NCBI RefSeq assembly: GCF_014385085.1
Contig: NZ_JACRTD010000002.1
Coordinates: 186,001 to 250,000 of the forward strand
DNA from: Youxingia wuxianensis
Lineage (GTDB): Bacteria; Bacillota; Clostridia; Oscillospirales; Ruminococcaceae
Length of the DNA stretch: 64,000 nucleotides
Reading direction: 5' to 3'
The first letter of the stretch is position 1, and every line of letters starts with the position of its first letter. Positions 26,387 to 35,211 of the stretch are shown here, piece after piece. The position numbers and the translations under genes are program-made. The notes under the pieces were generated by a model. It worked only from the letters and a program-made list of their open reading frames with translations. It did no database searches and had not been told where the DNA came from.

Positions 26387-27187
26387 TTAGACTTTTAGTT
26401 TGAGCAGACGACAGGCATTTTTATACATGATTTTTTCTTTTTCCTCTTTTGTAAGTCCTGTGCGGTTTAAGAGCGCTAATTCTGCCTCTGGAGTACTCCA
26501 AGGACAGTCGGTCGCGAACAGCACCCGGTCTATGCCGTGCTTGCGAATCAACCGCTCAAACTGTTCCGGGTTGCAATATACCGAAGACATGGCTGTATCC
26601 AAATACACGTTGGGAATACCAGCCAGATATTTTTCTGACTCATCATAACGATTAAGTCCCCCCATGTGAGCGGCTATAATCGTCAGGTTAGGGAAAGCTT
26701 TTGCTACCAGGGCCACATCCTTGGGCGGAGCGTGCACCACATCCGGGGATACCGGATCCCAGCCGGTATGAAAGGTCAGCGGCAGCTCCAGCTTTGCCAG
26801 CGTCTCATAAATTGGAAAGTATTTTTCTTCTTTAACAAAAAATTTCTGATAATCCGGATGGAGTTTTACCCCGTAAAAACCCAGTTCTTTTACTCGGTAC
26901 AGTTCATCAATAGCGTCCGCGCCGTCCGGGAAGATAGTGCCGAAACAAAGCAGCTTGCCGTGCTGGATGCTTTTGGCCCAGTTATTGATTGTCTGCTGCT
27001 GTCCGTCCCGGGTAGCGATATGAAGCACTACCGCCAGATCCACTCCCCATGCGTCCAATTTTGTCCGGGTGCCGTTTTCGGTACCGTCCGTATAATAAGG
27101 GGCGCCGCCGGAAGTTTTAGAAAGCATAGGAAGAGTTTTTCCCGCTAGCTTGTCCGGGAACGCATGAGTATGAAAGTCAATGAGCAT
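26387..27187 (-). CDS. Amidohydrolase-family metal-dependent hydrolase
   Basis: The 266-residue TIM-barrel protein resembles the amidohydrolase_2 (ACMSD-like) group. Metal and catalytic positions are visible: HTH near the start (DFHTHAFPDK), HTGWD and HMGG in the middle, and ATDCPW near residue 226. Members decarboxylate or hydrolyse small carboxylic or amide substrates; the substrate here is unknown. GGAGG lies eight bases before the ATG. It is in a same-strand run with the export protein and flippase, 33 bp apart. Confidence 0.87.
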   Translation of the reverse strand: MLIDFHTHAFPDKLAGKTLPMLSKTSGGAPYYTDGTENGTRTKLDAWGVDLAVVLHIATRDGQQQTINNWAKSIQHGKLLCFGTIFPDGADAIDELYRVKELGFYGVKLHPDYQKFFVKEEKYFPIYETLAKLELPLTFHTGWDPVSPDVVHAPPKDVALVAKAFPNLTIIAAHMGGLNRYDESEKYLAGIPNVYLDTAMSSVYCNPEQFERLIRKHGIDRVLFATDCPWSTPEAELALLNRTGLTKEEKEKIMYKNACRLLKLKV

Positions 27188-27304
27188 AGAAAAAGCCTCC
27201 GCTTATAATTTATGGATAACGTTACCAGTATACATTAAATTAGAGGATTTATCAATGGGAGAATACGGTTGAAGAGCAAGAGAAGGGAATATTTGCAACC
27301 CCAC

Positions 27305-27332
27305 TTGACAATCCTAAAAAGGAGGATATAAT
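27305..27332 (+). promoter_or_regulatory. Promoter of copA-csoR
   Basis: TTGACA (27305-27310) and TATAAT (27327-27332), 16-bp spacer. Confidence 0.85.
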
Positions 27333-27342
27333 AAGAGATAGA

Positions 27343-27362
27343 CACCCCAGGGGGGTGGGGTG
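27343..27362. promoter_or_regulatory. CsoR operator upstream of copA
   Basis: CACCCC-AGGGGGGT-GGGGTG is a GC-rich inverted repeat of the kind bound by CsoR copper repressors. It covers the transcription start region just after the -10, and csoR is the last gene of the same operon, so autorepression relieved by Cu(I) is expected. Confidence 0.75.
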
Positions 27363-27378
27363 ATAAGGAGGTAAAAGT

Positions 27379-29907
27379 ATGAACCAAAAATTTGATGTAA
27401 CAGGAATGACCTGCTCCGCCTGTTCTGCCCATGTGGAAAAAAGTGTGGGCAAGGTGCAGGGGGTGGAAGAGGTCAGCGTAAACCTGCTATCTAATAGTAT
27501 GAATGTCTCTTATGATGATAAGGTGACGGATGTCAGTACAATTATTAAAGCGGTACAGGATGCGGGATACGGAGCGTCTGCTCATCAGCTGCACTCGGCA
27601 AAGGAAAAAGAAAAACCCACAGGGGTAGATATGAAAGACCAATTGGCCAATATGAAAATGCGTCTGGGGGTTTCTTTTGCATTTTTAATTCCGCTTTTTT
27701 ATATTTCGATGGGGCATATGATGGGAGCGCCGCTGCCTCATTTTTTGCATGGAAACGAAAATGCGCTGATATTTGCCTTTACTCAGTTCCTGCTGGCGCT
27801 GCCGATTCTTTATGTCAACCGGAAATACTATCAGGTAGGGTTTAAAACCCTTCTGCGCGGCTCGCCTAACATGGACAGCCTGATTGCTATCGGTTCTGCT
27901 GCGGCGATGATTTATGGTATTTTCGCGATCTATCAGATTGGATATGGGCTGGGACATGGGAAGATGGAGTTAGTGGAACAATACTCCATGGATCTTTATT
28001 TCGAATCTGCCGCTATGATTTTAGCGCTGATTACTCTGGGAAAGTTTTTAGAAACCCGTTCCAAGGGAAAAACGTCTGAAGCTATTACGAAGTTGATGGA
28101 TTTGGCGCCTAAAACCGCACTGGTCGTGCGGGAGGGGCAGGAAATAGAAATCCCAGTAGAAGAAGTAGTGGTAGGAGATATCTTAATTGTGAAACCCGGA
28201 CAGAGCATCCCGGTGGATGGAGTGATTGTGGAAGGGAATACTTCTATTGACGAATCCGCTCTAACTGGAGAAAGCATCCCAGTAGAAAAGCATGTGGATG
28301 ATAAAGTGATTGCCGCTACGATTAATAAGTCCGGCTACATTAAATTCAAGGCCATCAAGGTGGGAGACGATACCACTTTGGCGCAGATCATTCAGCTGGT
28401 GGAGGAAGCCAGCTCCTCCAAAGCGCCTATTGCCAAGCTGGCGGATAAGGTGAGCGGGGTGTTTGTCCCCGTAGTAATTGGCATAGCGATACTTTCCGCC
28501 GTTGTATGGCTGGCGCTGGGACATAGCTTTGAGTTTGCTCTTTCTATCGGTATAGCTGTACTGGTGATCTCTTGCCCCTGCGCGCTGGGACTGGCCACGC
28601 CGGTAGCGATTATGGTGGGTACTGGAAAAGGAGCGGAAAATGGAATCCTAATCAAATCCGCCGAGAGCCTGGAAATTGCCCATACGGTGGATACGGTGGT
28701 TCTTGATAAAACCGGCACCATTACCGAAGGCCGACCCCAGCTCACCGATCTTTTTGCCGCCTCACGGGTATCACAGAAGGAACTGCTCTCTATCGCCGCT
28801 TCATTAGAAAAAGCTTCGGAACATCCTCTGGCAGACGCGGTAGTGGAATATGCGGTAAAGCAAAAGGTTGAGCTGCAGCCTATCGAGCAATTTCAGGCGG
28901 TGATCGGGCAAGGAATCGAAGGAAAAATTAACGGCACTTTGTATTTTGGCGGAAATCGGAAAATGATGGAAGAACATGGCCTTTCCTTCGATGAATACGA
29001 ACAGCACGCAGAAAAATTTTCAAAGGAAGGGAAAACTCCCCTTTATTTTGCGGATGAAACAGGCATTATCGGAATAATTGCAGTAGCGGACGTAATTAAA
29101 CCCACCAGCCGGGAAGCGATCCGTCAATTTAAAGAAATGGGAATTGATGTAGTTATGCTTACCGGCGACAACAAACGCACTGCCCAGGCAATCCAGCGTC
29201 AGTTGGGGATTGATAGAGTAATAGCGGAGGTTCTTCCCCAGGACAAGGAACGAGAAGTGAGCGCTCTTCAGTCCCAGGGAAAAAAGGTGGCGATGGTAGG
29301 CGACGGGATCAACGACGCACCGGCCCTTACCCGGGCGGATGTAGGCATCGCTATTGGAGCGGGCACAGATGTGGCCATTGAAAGTGCAGATGTGGTTTTG
29401 ATGAAAAGTGATCTTTTGGATGCGGTGACGGCCATTGATTTAAGCCGGGCAGTGATCCGTAATATCAAGCAAAATCTTTTCTGGGCGTTCTTTTATAATA
29501 TCATCGGTATTCCTCTGGCTGCAGGCGTATTTTATGTTGTTCTGAATTGGAGGCTGAATCCGATGTTTGCGGCGGCGGCGATGAGCCTAAGTTCCGTATG
29601 TGTAGTATCCAATGCCCTGCGGCTGCGATTATTTAAACCACGCCGTTTTTCGGCGCAGAAAATAGAAGGCCAAACAACTATAATTAAAGGAGAGATTGCA
29701 ATGAAAAAAACCATGATTATTGACGGAATGTCCTGTTCCCATTGTTCCAGCAGAGTGGAAAAAGCGTTAAATGCTATTGACGGAGTAAAGGCCACAGTAA
29801 ACCTGGACACAAAAACAGCAGAGATCGAGCTTTCCAAAGAAATTGGAAATGAGGCGCTCATTTCTGTAGTTACTGACGCTGGATACCAGGTAGTATCCAT
29901 CTCCTAA
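27379..29907 (+). CDS. copA: Copper-exporting P1B-type ATPase with C-terminal CopZ-like domain
   Basis: The 842-residue ATPase exports Cu(I). Order of parts: N-terminal heavy-metal domain with MTCSACS (about residues 9-15), transmembrane helices, actuator domain with TGES, CPC metal site (Cys399-Cys401), phosphorylation site DKTGT (Asp443), hinge GDGINDAP, and an extra C-terminal heavy-metal domain (about 775-842) with MSCSHCS. The C-terminal domain is unusual for CopA; it is joined by a poorly conserved linker (about 755-774) that contains an in-frame ribosome binding site and ATG. AAGGAGGT precedes the main start. The operon continues with csoR. Confidence 0.96.
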   Translation: MNQKFDVTGMTCSACSAHVEKSVGKVQGVEEVSVNLLSNSMNVSYDDKVTDVSTIIKAVQDAGYGASAHQLHSAKEKEKPTGVDMKDQLANMKMRLGVSFAFLIPLFYISMGHMMGAPLPHFLHGNENALIFAFTQFLLALPILYVNRKYYQVGFKTLLRGSPNMDSLIAIGSAAAMIYGIFAIYQIGYGLGHGKMELVEQYSMDLYFESAAMILALITLGKFLETRSKGKTSEAITKLMDLAPKTALVVREGQEIEIPVEEVVVGDILIVKPGQSIPVDGVIVEGNTSIDESALTGESIPVEKHVDDKVIAATINKSGYIKFKAIKVGDDTTLAQIIQLVEEASSSKAPIAKLADKVSGVFVPVVIGIAILSAVVWLALGHSFEFALSIGIAVLVISCPCALGLATPVAIMVGTGKGAENGILIKSAESLEIAHTVDTVVLDKTGTITEGRPQLTDLFAASRVSQKELLSIAASLEKASEHPLADAVVEYAVKQKVELQPIEQFQAVIGQGIEGKINGTLYFGGNRKMMEEHGLSFDEYEQHAEKFSKEGKTPLYFADETGIIGIIAVADVIKPTSREAIRQFKEMGIDVVMLTGDNKRTAQAIQRQLGIDRVIAEVLPQDKEREVSALQSQGKKVAMVGDGINDAPALTRADVGIAIGAGTDVAIESADVVLMKSDLLDAVTAIDLSRAVIRNIKQNLFWAFFYNIIGIPLAAGVFYVVLNWRLNPMFAAAAMSLSSVCVVSNALRLRLFKPRRFSAQKIEGQTTIIKGEIAMKKTMIIDGMSCSHCSSRVEKALNAIDGVKATVNLDTKTAEIELSKEIGNEALISVVTDAGYQVVSIS
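29701..29907 (+). CDS. Possible internally initiated CopZ copper chaperone
   Basis: Within copA, in frame, AAGGAGAG (29687-29694) lies six bases before the ATG of codon 775, which begins MKKTMIIDGMSCSHCSS. The resulting 68-residue product would be a complete CopZ/Atx1-like heavy-metal chaperone with the CxxC copper site. The arrangement looks like a former copA-copZ pair whose stop codon was lost. Whether internal initiation happens is an inference. Confidence 0.5.
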   Translation: MKKTMIIDGMSCSHCSSRVEKALNAIDGVKATVNLDTKTAEIELSKEIGNEALISVVTDAGYQVVSIS

Positions 29908-29921
29908 AAAGGAGGAGAAGG

Positions 29922-30185
29922 ATGAAAGCAGACAAAGCGGCAGTGAGCCGACTACTGAAAACAGCCAGAGGTCAGATTGAGGGAATATTGAAGATGGTAG
30001 AAGAGGACCGGTACTGCATGGATATTTCCAACCAGCTGATGGCCACTGAAAAAATTCTTCACAAAGCCAACAAAGAAGTTCTTCGCGCCCATATGGAAGG
30101 CTGTGTCAAAGATGCTTTTCAAAGCGGAAATGAAAAAGAAAAAATCGCGGAGATTGTAGAGCTGATTGATAAGCTGGCAAAATAA
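29922..30185 (+). CDS. csoR: CsoR-family copper-sensing repressor
   Basis: The 87-residue all-helical protein has the CsoR Cu(I) ligand pattern: Cys32, His57 and Cys61 (C-x24-H-x3-C), with the DNA-binding RLLKTARGQIEGI helix at the N-terminus. CsoR tetramers bind GC-rich palindromes and release them on Cu(I) binding. AAGGAGGAGAAGG precedes the ATG, 14 bp after copA. It should repress its own operon through the operator at 27343-27362. Confidence 0.94.
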   Translation: MKADKAAVSRLLKTARGQIEGILKMVEEDRYCMDISNQLMATEKILHKANKEVLRAHMEGCVKDAFQSGNEKEKIAEIVELIDKLAK

Positions 30186-30228
30186 AAACATCCCCTGGAA
30201 AAGCTTTGCTTTTCCAGGGGATGTTTTT
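30184..30228. terminator. Bidirectional terminator between csoR and a MATE gene
   Basis: A 21-bp stem (AAAAACATCCCCTGGAAAAG... and complement around TTT) with A- and T-runs; its right end overlaps the stop codon of the convergent MATE gene. Confidence 0.9.
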
Positions 30229-31597
30229 AACTTACATGATACTGTTTAAAAAAACGTCTTGTCCAAAACAGACAAAATAACATAGCAAACAGCCAGCTGA
30301 CAGGCGCGGCGAAAAACACGGCGTCAATTCCGATAACGGGGGAAAAGCCATATGCCAGCACAACTCGGAGAGTAATAGAAATCAGAGAAGAGAAGACCGC
30401 CATTCGCAGAAGCCCTACCCCACGGAATATCCCTTGGCAATGATTAATAATGCAGGTAAAGGGGTAAGCCAGCGCCGTTAAGGTAAGGCATCTGGCGCCC
30501 ATAGCGATAATTGCGGTTTCTGCGGGATCCACAAACCACCCCATTAACCATTTAGCGCCCAGCGTCCCCAACGGCATCACCATCAACAAAGTCAATGGGA
30601 TAATCAATATCCCCGAACGATATCCGGCGCGTACCCGCTGTTCCCGATGCGCTCCATAATTTTGAGCCGTATAGGTCACTAGAGCGTTAACAAAATCAGC
30701 ATTTGGAGTTTGCAATAGGGCGTCGATACGGGAAGCGCTGTTAAAGGCAGCGATGGCGTCAGTGCCATAGCTGTTGACCAGACCTTGTACCAGACACCGG
30801 CCAATATAGATGTATACCTGTTGTAAGGCGCAGGCAAAACTATAGCTGGCAATCTCTTTAAATAAAATAAAATCAAAGATCAATTCCTTTATTTTAACCC
30901 GCATCAACGGAACTTTTATATAACTGTACAAAACGCATAAAATGGAGGACAATGCCTGAGCGATTACGGTAGCGATAGCCGCGCCTTGTACCCCCATTTG
31001 AAATCCTGCCACAAACAACAAATCCAAAATCACATTCAAAACGGAGGCCAGAAGTAAAAATATCAACGGGATTACTGTATTGCCAATCGCTCTCAGGGCA
31101 AAGGAATAAAAGTTATACAGAAATGTGAAGATCATTCCGACAAAAATAATTTTTAAGTAACTCTCTGCCTGAGGGAGGATATCTGCTGGAGTATTGGAAA
31201 TTATCAGCAGCCAGCGGGAAAGGAAAAAGCAAATAGCGCAAACCACAGCAGTAAAAATGAGACCGCTGATCAACGCAGTAGAAACACAGCGTTTGAGCTG
31301 GTCATACTCCTGCGCGCCATAAAGCTGGGAAAAAATGATAGCCGTCCCCATACAGATACCGACGAATAAAAACAGTACAATGGACATAATCGGGTTAGCT
31401 ACCCCCAGAGCAGCCAAGGCGCTTTTCCCCACAAAACGGCCTACCACGATAGAATCCACCATATTATAAAGCTGCTGGCAGACATCCCCGATCATCAAGG
31501 GAATAGCAAACTTAATAATTAACAAAACAGGACTTCCTTGGGTCATATCTTTGGAAGCTTTGTCGGAAACGGCGCCGGTTGTTTGAGTATCAGACAC
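30227..31597 (-). CDS. MATE family efflux transporter
   Basis: About 456 residues with 12 transmembrane helices. IKFAIPLMIGDVCQQLYNMVDSIVVGRFVG is split here as the family's N-terminal signature, and the AAVATVIAQALSS-type segment appears in the middle. I prefer the GTG at 31597, since AGGA lies about ten bases upstream; the GTG at 31606 abuts that site. It is preceded by tRNA genes on the same strand but separated by a terminator. The substrate is not predictable; it belongs to a different branch from the other two MATE proteins in the window. Confidence 0.88.
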   Translation of the reverse strand: MSDTQTTGAVSDKASKDMTQGSPVLLIIKFAIPLMIGDVCQQLYNMVDSIVVGRFVGKSALAALGVANPIMSIVLFLFVGICMGTAIIFSQLYGAQEYDQLKRCVSTALISGLIFTAVVCAICFFLSRWLLIISNTPADILPQAESYLKIIFVGMIFTFLYNFYSFALRAIGNTVIPLIFLLLASVLNVILDLLFVAGFQMGVQGAAIATVIAQALSSILCVLYSYIKVPLMRVKIKELIFDFILFKEIASYSFACALQQVYIYIGRCLVQGLVNSYGTDAIAAFNSASRIDALLQTPNADFVNALVTYTAQNYGAHREQRVRAGYRSGILIIPLTLLMVMPLGTLGAKWLMGWFVDPAETAIIAMGARCLTLTALAYPFTCIINHCQGIFRGVGLLRMAVFSSLISITLRVVLAYGFSPVIGIDAVFFAAPVSWLFAMLFCLFWTRRFFKQYHVS

Positions 31598-31871
31598 GAT
31601 CCTCACATCCTAAAAATTCATTACATGAAGCTATTTTATACTAGCACAAACATTTTCCGGTTTCAACGCTTGCCGTTAAAAGTTTAGCGCTGGGACAAGA
31701 GCGTATTGTAAGAAAGTCAGATTTCGCTTGGAAAGAAAATACAGCCGACGGAAAAAATAAGCAAAAAGCAAAGAAAAAAGCGACGGCTCCTCAAAGATGC
31801 CGTGACCGCTCTTGTAAGCGGTCCGCTGCAGCAAAAGCGGCTTTTGTAGAGGAGATAAGTACGCCTTGAGT
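31598..31871. other. Intergenic stretch between MATE gene and tRNA terminator
   Basis: No supported gene. One short hairpin (GACCGCT at 31803 with AGCGGTC) is visible without a T-run. The upstream part must hold the MATE promoter, but no convincing -35/-10 pair was found. Confidence 0.4.
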
Positions 31872-31908
31872 AAAAAAATCGGAGCAAGCGAAAAATCGCT
31901 TGCTCCGA
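31872..31908 (-). terminator. Terminator of the tRNA cluster
   Basis: A 13-bp stem (TCGGAGCAAGCGA and complement) followed on the minus strand by TTTTTTT, immediately after tRNA-Ala(CGC). Confidence 0.92.
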
Positions 31909-31910
31909 CG

Positions 31911-31986
31911 TGGTGGACCCGAAGAGATTCGAACTCTCGACCTCTGCGATGCGAACGCAGCGCTCTCCCAACTGAGCCACGGGCCC
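31911..31986 (-). tRNA. tRNA-Ala (anticodon CGC)
   Basis: 76 bases with acceptor GGGCCCG/CGGGTCC, anticodon stem CTGCG/CGCAG with loop TTCGCAT, GTTCGAAT T-loop and encoded CCA. Confidence 0.93.
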
Positions 31987-32025
31987 AAATACAAACCCAA
32001 CCTGTCACACAGACAGGCTGGGTGG

Positions 32026-32101
<76 letters not shown>

Positions 32102-32165
32102 ACATGAAGTTCGTATGTAGAAACCTCTTGAATAAACGAAATTATTCAAGAGGCACATAAATAAC

Positions 32166-32241
32166 TGGTGACCCATCGGAGATTCGAACTCCGGACACCT
32201 TGATTAAAAGTCAAGTGCTCTGCCAACTGAGCTAATGGGTC
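32166..32241 (-). tRNA. tRNA-Lys (anticodon TTT)
   Basis: 76 bases with acceptor GACCCAT/ATGGGTC, anticodon stem CTTGA/TCAAG with loop CTTTTAA, GTTCGAAT T-loop and encoded CCA. The three tRNAs are probably one transcript. Confidence 0.96.
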
Positions 32242-32397
32242 ATTTAACAGCGCTTGATCATTATATCAAAACAGGATAAGATTGTCAACTATATTCCGGC
32301 AAAAAACTTTAGAAATTTCTGATATACTGCTATAAATAGTGACAAATAATACTTTTTGAAGTAGAATTATAATAAAGTATTCAGGAGGTGAACAGGG

Positions 32398-34443
32398 GTG
32401 ACAGTCAAGTTAGATTCCAGTGTGCAATATTTAAAGGGAGTTGGTGAGCAACGGGCAAAACTATTTGGAAAATTGGGAATTACTACCGTTAAAGATTTGC
32501 TGCAGCATTACCCCAGAGGATATATTGACCTTTCAGCCCCCTGTGAGATATCTTCTGCTCCAAATGAAGAAATATGCGCTGTGCGCGGTGTTGTAATAAA
32601 AAAATCTCAGGAAATCCGCTTAAAAGGCGGAAGAAAAATGTATAAAGTATTGGCAGCGGACGATACGGGAGTTTTGGAACTGATTTTTTTTAACACCAAA
32701 TATACTGTGGACGCACTGGACTATGATACTCCATATCTTTTTTACGGCAGGGTACAGGGAAATCTTTTGCGCAAGCAGATGAGCGCTCCAGCTGTTTATC
32801 CGGCAGACGGGGACCAGCCGTTTATTTCAGTTTATCCGTTGACTGCGGGGCTATCCAACAAAGTACTTTCTAATATTATAAGACAGGCGTTGCAACAGGT
32901 CGATGGACAGCTCCCGGAGCTGCTCCCAGACAAGATCAGGGCCTTGTATCAATTGGAAGAAATTTCTCAGGCGTTAAAGAATATCCATCACCCTGTATCC
33001 ATGCAGGAGATGGAACGCGCCCGGCGCCGATTTATGTTTGAAGAACTGTTCTGTTTAGCGGTCGGGGTAAGCCTCCTAAAAAAACGCAATCTTACCAAAC
33101 AGGGGTATCCGATGAAACCCCAGGAAATGTCCGCTTTTTATGAAGCGCTTCCGTTTATCCTTACAGGCGCCCAGCAAAAAGCTATTGACGAAATTCTTTC
33201 GGATATGCAAAAAAATGTCCCGGCCAACCGCTTGGTGCAGGGGGATGTAGGCTCTGGAAAAACCATGGTGGCTATGGCGGCCGCCTATTTCGCCTATTTG
33301 AACGGCGCGCAGTCGGCATTGATGGCGCCTACTGAAATACTGGCCCGTCAGCACTACCAGGGGTTAAGTGCCCTGGCGGATAAACTGGGAATGAAAACCG
33401 ATCTTTTAGTGGGATCTATGACCGCTGCACAGAAGAGAAAAGCAAAAGAAAAACTCCTTTGCGGGGAGACAGATCTTTGTATCGGAACCCATGCGCTGCT
33501 TTCCGAAGGGGTGGATTTTCAAAATTTGCAGCTGGTGATTACAGATGAACAGCATCGTTTCGGCGTAGCCCAACGTACAGCGCTCCAGGAGAAGGGAAAA
33601 CAGCCCCATACCTTAGTAATGTCGGCCACCCCTATACCCAGGACGCTGGCTTTGATGATTTATGGGGAACTGGATATCTCCATTATCGATGAACTGCCGC
33701 CCAACCGTCAGCCGGTGCGAACCTACCGAATAGGAAGCGATAAACGAAAACGGGCATTTGGATTTATCCGGGATCATTTGGATCAAGGGCTACAGGCGTT
33801 TATTGTCTGTCCTTTGGTGGAACAGGGAGAAGAGGATACCGGTTTGCAGGCCGCTACTGAATATATGCTGGATATCAGCACTCAGTTTTTTTCTGGTTAT
33901 ACGGTAGGACTCCTGCATGGAAAAATGAAGGCCGCAGATAAAGAAAAGGTAATGGGGGATTTTTCCAGCGGGCTTATCCAGCTGCTGATTTCTACAACGG
34001 TAGTGGAAGTGGGAGTGGATGTACCCAACGCGGTGATTATGATGGTGGAAAATGCCGAGCGTTTTGGCCTGAGCCAGCTGCATCAGCTGCGGGGAAGGGT
34101 AGGCAGGGGCTGTGTACAATCCCATTGCATCCTGTTGACCGACAGTAAAAACCCGGATACCCTACAGCGGGTGGATATGATGTGTAAAAGCAATAATGGA
34201 TTTGAAATTGCGGAATATGACCTGAAAACCCGCGGCCCAGGGAATTTTTTAGGTCACGAACAGCACGGGCTTCCTCATTTAAAGATCGCTGACCTTACTA
34301 CGGATGTCACCTTGGTAGCAGATGCCCAGCAGGCGGCCAACGAGGTGCTGGAAAAAGATCCGGATTTGTCCTCGCCATCTCATCAGGCGCTGAGAGAAAC
34401 GATAATAGGACTTCTAAATAAAGTAGGGGAGCGCCCCAATTAG
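32398..34443 (+). CDS. recG: ATP-dependent DNA helicase RecG
   Basis: The 681-residue helicase reverses stalled replication forks and branch-migrates Holliday junctions. An N-terminal OB-fold wedge domain (about 60-160) precedes the superfamily 2 motor with Walker A GDVGSGKT, the DExH box as TDEQHRFG, SATPIPRT and the C-terminal QLRGRVGRG motif VI. Start is GTG with GGAGGTG upstream. It is followed after 17 bp by the YwlG-type gene. Confidence 0.98.
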   Translation: MTVKLDSSVQYLKGVGEQRAKLFGKLGITTVKDLLQHYPRGYIDLSAPCEISSAPNEEICAVRGVVIKKSQEIRLKGGRKMYKVLAADDTGVLELIFFNTKYTVDALDYDTPYLFYGRVQGNLLRKQMSAPAVYPADGDQPFISVYPLTAGLSNKVLSNIIRQALQQVDGQLPELLPDKIRALYQLEEISQALKNIHHPVSMQEMERARRRFMFEELFCLAVGVSLLKKRNLTKQGYPMKPQEMSAFYEALPFILTGAQQKAIDEILSDMQKNVPANRLVQGDVGSGKTMVAMAAAYFAYLNGAQSALMAPTEILARQHYQGLSALADKLGMKTDLLVGSMTAAQKRKAKEKLLCGETDLCIGTHALLSEGVDFQNLQLVITDEQHRFGVAQRTALQEKGKQPHTLVMSATPIPRTLALMIYGELDISIIDELPPNRQPVRTYRIGSDKRKRAFGFIRDHLDQGLQAFIVCPLVEQGEEDTGLQAATEYMLDISTQFFSGYTVGLLHGKMKAADKEKVMGDFSSGLIQLLISTTVVEVGVDVPNAVIMMVENAERFGLSQLHQLRGRVGRGCVQSHCILLTDSKNPDTLQRVDMMCKSNNGFEIAEYDLKTRGPGNFLGHEQHGLPHLKIADLTTDVTLVADAQQAANEVLEKDPDLSSPSHQALRETIIGLLNKVGERPN

Positions 34444-34460
34444 GAAAGGAGAAATATCAA

Positions 34461-35012
34461 GTGTTTGAAGAAATACAAAAACAGACCTGTCAAGCGGTTT
34501 GGGAGCTTATAGAAATTGCCAAACTTAAGGAAAAAGATATCCTTATAGTGGGCTGCTCTTCCAGCGAAGTAGGAGGGCATAAAATTGGATCGGATTCCAG
34601 CCCGCAGATTGCAGACGCCATATTTGCCGGGCTATACCCTCTCCTGCAAGAGAAAGGGATTTTTTTGGCCGCTCAATGTTGCGAGCACCTGAACCGGGCG
34701 GTGATCCTGGAACGTGCGGCGGCCGACATTTACCGGCTGGAGCCGGTAAATGTCGTACCCCAGCCTAAAGCTGGGGGAAGCTTCGCTACCGCCGCTTATC
34801 GGGAATTTTCCGATCCAGTAGCGGTTGAAGAAGTGAAGGCTGACGCCGGACTTGATATTGGCGGCACTTTGATTGGGATGCATTTGAAAAAGGTAGCGGT
34901 GCCAGTGCGTCTATCTATTGCCAAAATCGGCGAGGCAAACATTCTTTGCGCCAGAACCCGTCCTAAATTTATCGGCGGAGTTAGAGCCCATTACAATGAA
35001 GAACTCATGTAA
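34461..35012 (+). CDS. UPF0340/TIGR01440 family protein (YwlG-like)
   Basis: The 183-residue protein matches the conserved TIGR01440/UPF0340 family of Firmicutes: VGCSSSEVGGHKIGSDSS near the start, CCEHLNRA in the middle, and VNVVPQPKAGGSFATAAY. It is a cytoplasmic protein of unknown function, related in fold to acyl or sugar-amide enzymes. GTG start with AAAGGAG upstream. The DNA encoding residues about 89-106 contains strong palindromes (34727-34778), but the encoded residues fit the family core, so this is not an insertion. Confidence 0.92.
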   Translation: MFEEIQKQTCQAVWELIEIAKLKEKDILIVGCSSSEVGGHKIGSDSSPQIADAIFAGLYPLLQEKGIFLAAQCCEHLNRAVILERAAADIYRLEPVNVVPQPKAGGSFATAAYREFSDPVAVEEVKADAGLDIGGTLIGMHLKKVAVPVRLSIAKIGEANILCARTRPKFIGGVRAHYNEELM

Positions 35013-35019
35013 ACAAAGA

Positions 35020-35055
35020 AATACCCGAAAGCCAGCGGCTTCCGGGTATTTTTTA
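35020..35055 (+). terminator. Terminator after the YwlG-like gene
   Basis: AATACCCG-A-AAGCC pairs with GGCTT-C-CGGGTATT and is followed by TTTTTT. It abuts the solitary structured repeat. Confidence 0.88.
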
Positions 35056-35207
35056 TAGCTGCACCTGGCAAATCGCAGATTTGCCCCCGCCGTTGGCGGA
35101 AAACGCTTTGCGTTTTGGGGCGCCGGCTGCAAAAGAACAGGAAGGTTTCGCACTTCTGCGAAACCTTCCCTGGACACCGTCCGGGGGTAAAATATCCTTT
35201 TCTCCTA
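35054..35207 (-). repeat. Solitary copy of the hairpin-rich 160-bp repeat
   Basis: Read on the minus strand, this block begins five bases after the stop of the CofE-like gene and shows the same hairpins in the same order as each unit of the 41185-42141 array: a GGAC-GGT-GTCC hairpin, a 12-bp GGAAGGTTTCGC stem-loop, AAAACGC-AAA-GCGTTTT, CCGCC-AAC-GGCGG and GCAAATC-TGC-GATTTGC. Several stems differ in sequence yet stay paired. It fills the gap between two convergent genes. Confidence 0.9.
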
Positions 35208-35211
35208 CTTT

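Noticed and set aside
34727..34778. Palindromic element inserted in frame in the YwlG-like gene
   Set aside because: The encoded stretch (VNVVPQPKAGGSF) fits the conserved family core, so nothing was inserted.
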